DNA of 64,000 bases from positions 29,268,987-29,332,986 of the forward strand of contig CP136063.1 in the NCBI GenBank assembly GCA_032622095.1, read 5' to 3'. Origin of the DNA: Siphonodentalium dalli. Lineage: Eukaryota > Mollusca > Scaphopoda > Gadilida > Siphonodentaliidae. This document shows, piece by piece, positions 57,211 to 64,000 of this stretch. The translations under genes and the position numbers were made by a program. Position 1 is the first letter of the stretch. Every line of letters begins with the position of its first letter. The notes under the pieces are model-generated. The model saw nothing but the letters and a program-made list of their open reading frames with translations, did no database searches and was not told the origin of the DNA.

Positions 57211-58272
57211 ATGAAAACCAAGAGAATCCAATCGAGTGATCGGCCATACCAATGTGATGTGTGTGAGAAATCATTTACTCAGTCTATTATCCTGGCTACA
57301 CATAAGAGGATCCACACAAGTAATCGGCCGTATCATTGTGATGTGTGTGAGAAATCATTTACTCAATCTATTAACCTGGCTACACATAAGAGGATCCACA
57401 CGGGTGATCGGCCGTATCATTGTGATGTGTGTGAGAAATCATTTACTCAATCTATTAACCTGGCTGCACATAAGAAGATCCACACAGGGGATCGCCCGTA
57501 CCAATGTGATGTGTGCGAGAAATTATTTACTCGGTCGAGTGACCTGACGAAACATAAGAGGATTCACACGGGTGATCGGCCGTATCATTGTGATGTGTGT
57601 GAGAAATCATTTACTCAGAAGGGTGACTTGACGAAACATAAGAGAATCCACACGGGGGATCGCCCGTATCAATGCGATATGTGCGAGAAATCATTTACTG
57701 TGTCGAGTAACCTGACTACACATAAGATGATCCACACGGGGGATCGCCCGTATCAATGCGATATGTGCGAGAAATCATTTACTGTGTCGAGTAACCTGAC
57801 TACACATAAGATGATCCACACGGGGGATCGCCCATATCAATGTGATGTGTGCGAGAAATCATTTACTCAGTCTATTAACCTGACTACACATAAGATGATC
57901 CACACGGGGGATCGCCCGTACCAATGCGATGTGTGCGAGAAATCATTTACTCAGTCGAGTGACCTGACGAAACATAAGAGGATCCACACGGGTGAACGAC
58001 CGCATCAATGTGATGTGTGCGAGAAATCATTTGCTCACTCGAGTGGCCTGACGAAACATAAGAGGATCCACACCGGGGATCGCCCGTACCAATGTGATCT
58101 GTGTGAGAAATTATTTACTCAATCTAATCACCTGGCTACACATAAGATGATCCACACGGGTGATCGGCCATACCAATGTGATGTGTGCGAGAAATCATTT
58201 ACTCAGTCGAGTGACCTGACGAGACATAAGATGATCCACACGGGTCATGGCCCGTATCAATGTGATGTGTAA
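57211..58272 (+). CDS. Poly-C2H2 zinc-finger protein, unit 5 (12 fingers)
   Basis: The longest array: 12 residues, twelve complete C2H2 modules, then YQCDV and a TAA supplied by the satellite. Helix cores: SIILAT, SINLAT, SINLAA, SSDLTK, KGDLTK, SSNLTT, SSNLTT, SINLTT, SSDLTK, SSGLTK, SNHLAT, SSDLTR. Fingers 6 and 7 (57667-57750 and 57751-57834) are an almost exact 84-bp tandem duplication, a one-finger gain compared with unit 3. All ligands are intact and linkers are mostly TGDRP. It is presumably a nuclear DNA-binding protein without a visible effector domain. The ATG lies within a former finger after an in-frame TAA. Confidence 0.8.
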   Translation: MKTKRIQSSDRPYQCDVCEKSFTQSIILATHKRIHTSNRPYHCDVCEKSFTQSINLATHKRIHTGDRPYHCDVCEKSFTQSINLAAHKKIHTGDRPYQCDVCEKLFTRSSDLTKHKRIHTGDRPYHCDVCEKSFTQKGDLTKHKRIHTGDRPYQCDMCEKSFTVSSNLTTHKMIHTGDRPYQCDMCEKSFTVSSNLTTHKMIHTGDRPYQCDVCEKSFTQSINLTTHKMIHTGDRPYQCDVCEKSFTQSSDLTKHKRIHTGERPHQCDVCEKSFAHSSGLTKHKRIHTGDRPYQCDLCEKLFTQSNHLATHKMIHTGDRPYQCDVCEKSFTQSSDLTRHKMIHTGHGPYQCDV

Positions 58273-59603
58273 TAACATACACATGATGCAATAATATACC
58301 CACCGTGTAATATACACATCGTGTAATAATGTACACATCGTGTGATAATGTACAGGTCATGTCACAATATATACATCATGTAATAATTCATGTCACAATA
58401 TACACATCATGTAATAATATACACACCTTGTAATAATATACACATCGTGTAATACTTTACATATCACGTAACGTATTTACTCCCCGTATATACTCCCCGT
58501 ATAATAATATACACACCATGTAATAATATACACCATGTAATAACATGCACATCATGTTATAATATACACACCGTATAATAATATACACCATGTAATAATA
58601 TACACTTGTAATAACATGCACGTCATGTAGTAACATACACATCATGTAATAACATACACATAATGGATATAAAATTTTATCATCTGGTATTATTTGATTT
58701 ATGATGCACGTTTTATCAATACAGCAGTCAAAATGTTTAAATATAATGAAATATAATAATATACATATCATGTAATAATATACACATTGTATTGATATAT
58801 ACACCATGTAATAACATACACACCATGTACTAATATACACATCATTTAATGACATACACATCATGTAATTACATACACACCATGTAATAATATACACACC
58901 ATGTATTAATATACACACCATGTAATAATATACACACCATGTAATGATATGCACATCATGTAATAACATACACACCATGTAATAATATTCACATCATGTA
59001 ATAATATACACACCATGTATTAATATACACACCATGTAATAATATACACACCATGTAATGATATGCACATCATGTAATAACATACACATCATGTAATACT
59101 ATACACATCGTATAATAATATACACACCATGTAATAATATACACACCATGTAATAATATACACACCATGTAATAATATACACATCGTGTAATAATGTACA
59201 GACCATGTTATAATATACACACCATGTAATAATATACACACCGTGTAATAACATACACATCATGTAATAATATAACCACCATGTAATAATATACACACCA
59301 TGTAATGATATGCACATTATGTAATAACATTCACATCATGTAATACTATACACACCGTATAATAATATACACACCATGTAATAATATACACATCATGTAA
59401 TAACACACACCATGTAATAATATACACACCATATAATAATATACACACCATGTAATAAGATACACACCATGTAATAACATGCACATCATGTAATAACATA
59501 CACATCATGTAATACTATACACACCGTATAATAATATATACATCATGTAATAATATACACACCATGTAATAACATGCACATCATGTAATAACATACACAT
59601 AAT
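58273..59603. repeat. 19-bp satellite array, unit 5
   Basis: About 65 units, with the non-satellite block at 58670-58765 and at the end. Local repeats of several units occur around 58860-59060. Confidence 0.9.
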
Positions 59604-59960
59604 GGATGTACAATTTTATCATCTGGTATTCTTTGTGTTATGATTCACGTTGATTCAATTATGTATAGAACAGTCAAAATGTGTAAATATAATGTGAATA
59701 TTACTTTTGTATAAACGTATTTTATGGTGAAATTTGAAATTTCTGGCAGCTTGGAAACAAAAGCTCTCCCTTCTACAATATACGAGCGTGGTCCACAGTT
59801 ATTGATCTATAATGAACTCGAACAAACTGGTATTTTATCAAGTTCGTTATAGCAATAAAATAGTCTTTTTTTCTTTTACGAAATAACCGGAAATTTCAAA
59901 TAATTGACAATATTTTGCTCAATTCCTCCCCAAGGCAAGAACAAATATAAAAACTCATTC
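59604..59960 (+). repeat. ZF unit 5 conserved 3' block
   Basis: Same block as in units 1, 3, 4 and 6. It ends in AACTCATTC next to the subfamily-B MITE, as in unit 4. Confidence 0.8.
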
Positions 59961-60845
59961 AAGATGGATTATCTCATTAAAGGTGGATTATCTCTTTGTA
60001 AACATGTATTATATAGTTACCGGGGTATAAAATATTAGATTTGAATCGAATACTCCTGTCCGGAAATGCTTATATCGATTAATATTAATTTTATTTCGAA
60101 TATTTTCTGGTCTAAAATGTTGTGTTTGTTCAGCTAACGAAAAATAGTGGTTACTGTTAACATAGACCAGAAATTATATTGTGCAATTTTGTCACAAATA
60201 AACGTTAATTATACTCATTATCGCTTATATCTGTGGAACAAGACAATACAAACAGTCAATCTGTGACATTTGACATTCGTTGCGTAGCCGTAGGAACAGC
60301 CCAGTGCTCTATATCGCAATACGGTCTCATCCGAATGGTCGGTTCTAAAAATAGTAACATAAATGGGCCCGATTTAATATTCGAAATAAAATCAATATTA
60401 ATTGATAGAAGCTTTTCCGGACATAGGTCTTCAGTTCATATCTATTATTTTATACCCACGCAACTATTTAAAATTTGTTATTTAAAGAGATAATCCATCT
60501 TTAAATAACAAATTTGAAATAGTTGCGTGTGTACAAAATAATAAATATGAACTGAAGACCCCTGTCCGGAAAGGCTTCTATCAATTAATATTGATTTTAT
60601 TTCGAAAATTTTATTTGGACCGTTTATTTGTCTATTTTTAGAACAGACCATTCGGGTAATACCACATTGTGGCGTAGGGCATTATGCTTCTCCTATATAT
60701 TGGGTATATACAATAATGGTAGTAAAAATGTAGTAAAACTGTCATAATGCCATGAATTTATAAACTTGTGTGTGTATATTAACACATGCGCTTTTGAGTT
60801 GATCTTTCATATATACATAAATGTACACGTATATTTTTGTTTTGT
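59961..60845 (-). mobile_element. TTAA MITE subfamily B interrupted by MITE-A
   Basis: AGATGGATTATCTCA (59961 onward) is separated from ATAACAAATTTGAAATAG (60505 onward) by a MITE-A at 59981-60500. Unit 4 shows the uninterrupted form at 56160-56200. It ends at the CA tract preceding unit 6. Confidence 0.9.
59981..60500 (+). mobile_element. MITE-A reference copy, nested, 520 bp
   Basis: The most regular copy: AGGTGGATTATC to GATAATCCATCT, with TTAA at 59977-59980 and 60501-60504; the empty site in unit 4 has one TTAA. It carries an intact 86-codon frame (60233-60493) on its + strand that recurs in several copies. Confidence 0.95.
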
Positions 60846-60904
60846 TTTAACCACTACTGTTCACACACACGCACACATTCACACACAGATTTCCAAAAAT
60901 ATAT

Positions 60905-61593
60905 AATATATATATATATATATATAACTACGTATTGTGACATCGTTCTATTCTACTCTCCGCTGCTTAAGACCACTTTCTAAAATGATTTTTTCGTGAT
61001 AGAAACATTTTTATTTCCTTTGGCACGTATTATGCGAAAGTATCTTAACATAACTGTGTAGATCATCTATTCGATAAATATAACGCTTGTATGAGTTGTT
61101 CTGTTAGTTTTAGTCAGATAATTCAAGTTAAGGTCAACAGTGGCGTCTGAACGGAAACAGAACAGTAAACTGTATCATTGTAATTCGTACATCTATGGAG
61201 TCGTCGAATTGAACATTGTTTTGTTATTAAACTGTTAAAGTGTGGTAAACCATAGAAACAGGTGAACACCTTGACTACATGTACATGTTATAGGATCCAC
61301 ACATGGTGTCGCCCGCATCAATGAGATGTATGCAGGGAATAATTGACTCAATCAAGAAGGCAGTCGACAAGGCTGATAGCGATACACACCGGGGACATCC
61401 CAGACCATATACATAGGAACCAAGACTGTATTAATGTGATCTGTGCTAGAATATAATTATCCAGTCGACGAAGCCTGGTACACATCGGGGATCTCCCATA
61501 CCATAGACATAGGAACCAAGACTGTATTAATGTGATCTGTGCTGGAAGGTAATTATCCAGTCGAAATATTTTAATATTCACTCGAGTAGTCTG
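60905..61593 (+). pseudogene. ZF unit 6: conserved leader and decayed fingers
   Basis: 60969-61270 is the conserved leader; 61290-61593 holds decayed fingers with two 110-bp-type modules and the TAA change. It ends at the ATG of the open array. Confidence 0.75.
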
Positions 61594-62505
61594 ATGAAAA
61601 CCAAGAGGATCCACTCGGGTGATCGGCCATACCAATGTGATGTGTGTGAGAAATCATTTACTCAGTCTAGTATCCTGGCTACACATAAGAGGATCCACAC
61701 AGGGAATCGGCCGTATCATTGTGATGTGTGTGAGAAATCATTTACTCAGTCTATTAACCTGGCTGCACATAAGAGGATCCACACGGGTGATCGGCCGTAT
61801 CATTGTGATGTGTGTGAGAAATCATTTACTCAATCTATTAACCTGGCTGCACATAAGAAGATCCACACAGGGGATCGCCCGTACCAATGTGATGTGTGCG
61901 AGAAATCATTTACTCAGTCGAGTGACCAGACGAAACATAAGAGGATTCACACGGGTGATCGGCCGTATCATTGTGATGTGTGTGAGAAATCATTTACTCA
62001 GAAGGGTGGCTTGACGAAACATAAGAGAATCCACACGGGGGATCGCCCGTATCAATGCAATATGTGCGAGAAATCATTTACTGAGTCGAGTAACCTGATT
62101 ACACATAAGAGAATCCACACGGGGGATCGCCCATACCAATGTGATCTGTGTGAGAAATCATTTACTCAGTCTATAGGCCTGACTACACATAAGATGATCC
62201 ATACGGGGGATCGCCCGTACCAATGTGATGTGTGCGAGAAATCATTTACTCAGTCGAGTGACTTGACGAAACATAAGAGGATCCACACGGGTGAACGACC
62301 GCATCAATGTGATGTGTGCGAGATATCATTTGCTCACTCGAGTGGCCTGACGAAACATAAGAGAATCCACACCGGGGATCGCCCGTACCAATGTGATCTG
62401 TGTGAGAAATCATTTACTCAATCTAATCACCTGGCTACACATAAGATGATCCACACGTGTGATCGGCCATACCAATGTGATGTGTGCGAGAAATCATTTA
62501 CTTAG
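61594..62505 (+). CDS. Poly-C2H2 zinc-finger protein, unit 6 (10 fingers)
   Basis: A 12-residue lead-in and ten complete C2H2 modules. Helix cores: SSILAT, SINLAA, SINLAA, SSDQTK, KGGLTK, SSNLIT, SIGLTT, SSDLTK, SSGLTK, SNHLAT. An eleventh finger is cut by TAG (Gln to stop) right after KSFT at 62505. Fingers 3-10 equal fingers 1-8 of unit 1, including the shared oddities CEIS in finger 9 and the TCDRP linker, so the two arrays are very recent copies. Finger 4 has SSDQTK, with Gln at the conserved hydrophobic Leu position, which may weaken that finger. Presumably a nuclear DNA-binding protein. Confidence 0.77.
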   Translation: MKTKRIHSGDRPYQCDVCEKSFTQSSILATHKRIHTGNRPYHCDVCEKSFTQSINLAAHKRIHTGDRPYHCDVCEKSFTQSINLAAHKKIHTGDRPYQCDVCEKSFTQSSDQTKHKRIHTGDRPYHCDVCEKSFTQKGGLTKHKRIHTGDRPYQCNMCEKSFTESSNLITHKRIHTGDRPYQCDLCEKSFTQSIGLTTHKMIHTGDRPYQCDVCEKSFTQSSDLTKHKRIHTGERPHQCDVCEISFAHSSGLTKHKRIHTGDRPYQCDLCEKSFTQSNHLATHKMIHTCDRPYQCDVCEKSFT

Positions 62506-62571
62506 TCGAGTGACCTGACGATACATAAGAAGATCCACACGGATCATCGCCCGTATCAATGTGATGTGTAA
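62506..62571 (+). pseudogene. Remnant of eleventh finger, unit 6
   Basis: AGTGACCTGACGATACATAA and CGCCCGTATCAATGTGATG continue the finger after the TAG. The frame would otherwise end at the same satellite junction as in unit 1. Confidence 0.85.
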
Positions 62572-63440
62572 TAACATACAATGATATATACCCACCGTGT
62601 AATATATACATCGTGTAATAATGTACACATCGTGTAGTACTGTAAAAATATACACACCGTATAATAATACACATCATGTAATAATATACACACCATGTAA
62701 TAACATGCACATCATATAATAACATACACATAATGGATGTAAAATTTTATCATCTGGTATTCTTTGTTTTATGATGCACGTTTTATCAATACAACAGTCA
62801 AAATGTTTAAATATAATGAAATATAATAATATACATATCATGTAATAATATACACATCGTAATGATATACACATCATGTAATAATATACACACCATGTAA
62901 TAATATACACACCATATAATAACATACACACCATGTAATAATATACACACCATGTAAATATATACACATCATGTACGAACATACACATAATGGATTACAC
63001 ATCGTAATGGTATACACATCATGTAATAATATACACACCGTAAAATAATGTACACACCATGTAAAATTATACACACCATTTAATAACATACACATCATGT
63101 AATACTATACACACCGTATAATAATGTACACACCATGTAATAATATACTCACCATGTAATAATATACACACCATGTAATAACATACACATCATGTAATAA
63201 TATACACACTTTGTAATAATATACACATCGTGTAATAACACACACCATGTAATGATATACACACCATGTAATAATATACACACCATGTAATAATATACAC
63301 ACCATGTAATAATATACTCACCATGTCATAACATACACACCATGTAATAATATACACACCGTGTAATAATATAAACACCATGCAATAATATACACACCAT
63401 GTAATAACATACACACTGTATAATAATATACACACCAAGA
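62572..63440. repeat. 19-bp satellite array, unit 6
   Basis: About 40 units with the non-satellite block at 62730-62830. It is aligned with the outer parts of the unit 1 array but lacks its expanded middle. Confidence 0.9.
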
Positions 63441-64000
63441 TGCACGTTTTATTAATTATGTATAGAACAGTCAAAATGTTTAAATATAATGTAAATATTA
63501 CTTTTGTATAAACGCATTTTATGGTAAAATTTGAATTTTCTAGCAGCTTGGAAATGACAGCTCTCCCTTCTACAATATACGAGCGTGGTCCACAGTTATT
63601 GATCGATAATGAACTCGAACAAACTGGTATTTTATCAATTTCGTCATAGCAATAAAATAGTCTTTTTTTCTGTGGCGAAATAACCAGAAATTTCAAATAA
63701 TTGACAATATTTTGCTCAATTCCTCCCCAAGGCAAGAACAAATAATATGATAATAACGTACTACGTTATTCGAAAACTTACTCCATCCAAGGCCATCCAA
63801 AAGTAAAACAAAGTGATCCAGACAGACTGGTGAACAAAACAAACGAAAGCACTGCCACTGATGGTTATTTAAACCAAATATCCGGCTACCACCTTGGACC
63901 AAAATATCTTAACAAAATATGTACCATGCAAATTTCCATTGCGAGCTATTTCTGAATACTGAATAGAACATGGTATAAAATTGTCTACTGTGAGGGTTTA
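63441..64000 (+). repeat. ZF unit 6 3' block and flank, duplicate of 6.83-7.38 kb
   Basis: 63441-64000 matches 6835-7381 almost base for base, including the part beyond the 3' block that no other unit shares. No gene is seen; the window ends inside it. Confidence 0.85.

Overview
This is eukaryotic, repeat-dominated DNA from an invertebrate, AT-rich and without bacterial-type gene organisation. Non-LTR retrotransposons with APE and reverse-transcriptase domains, TTAA-type MITEs, a foldback element and poly-C2H2 arrays with TGDRP linkers fit a marine lophotrochozoan such as a mollusc. That taxonomic guess is inference; nothing in the window fixes the species.

The backbone is a cluster of C2H2 zinc-finger (ZF) units, all on the + strand. 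Each unit has a conserved leader of about 300 bp, a stretch of decayed fingers, an intronless open finger array, a 19-bp satellite that begins inside or just after the last finger, a conserved 3' block and a TTAA MITE of subfamily B. Open arrays lie at 3623-4432 (9 fingers), 12968-13861 (10), 39860-40846 (11), 52764-53414 (7, then a decayed continuation), 57211-58272 (12) and 61594-62505 (10). A seventh, relic unit occupies about 17.17-21.64 kb. Units at 52.0, 56.6 and 60.9 kb are head-to-tail with a period near 4.3-4.6 kb. The last 2.4 kb of the window is nearly identical to 3.6-7.4 kb.

Mobile DNA: a MITE family of about 520 bp (called MITE-A here) ends in AGGTGGATTATC / GATAATCCATCT and is flanked by TTAA. 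Two nested insertions and two empty paralogous sites show that TTAA is the target duplication. At 24.5-32.5 kb one MITE-A copy has been split twice: by a 4856-bp foldback element (24872-29727, 8-bp duplication, minisatellite core) and by a 2500-bp long-TIR element (29751-32250, 8-bp duplication). Two degraded non-LTR retrotransposons are present: one on + at 33.35-37.17 kb with an esterase-type ORF1, and one on - at 48.35-50.56 kb. A second MITE family lies at 17.5-20.8 kb, and a tRNA-like SINE candidate near 45.2-45.65 kb.

Tandem repeats are abundant: 39-bp minisatellites at 0.74-1.69 and 42.95-43.96 kb that share flanks, a 33-bp repeat at 0.46-0.73 kb, a 160-bp repeat at 7.96-8.9 kb, several short families at 44.3-45.06 kb and a 64-bp repeat at 51.2-51.95 kb. 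A second, divergent decayed ZF gene lies on the minus strand at 46.29-46.55 kb.

The only plausible host genes are the ZF arrays. They look like a fast-evolving cluster comparable in style to the tandem ZF clusters of other animals; expression and function cannot be judged from sequence alone.
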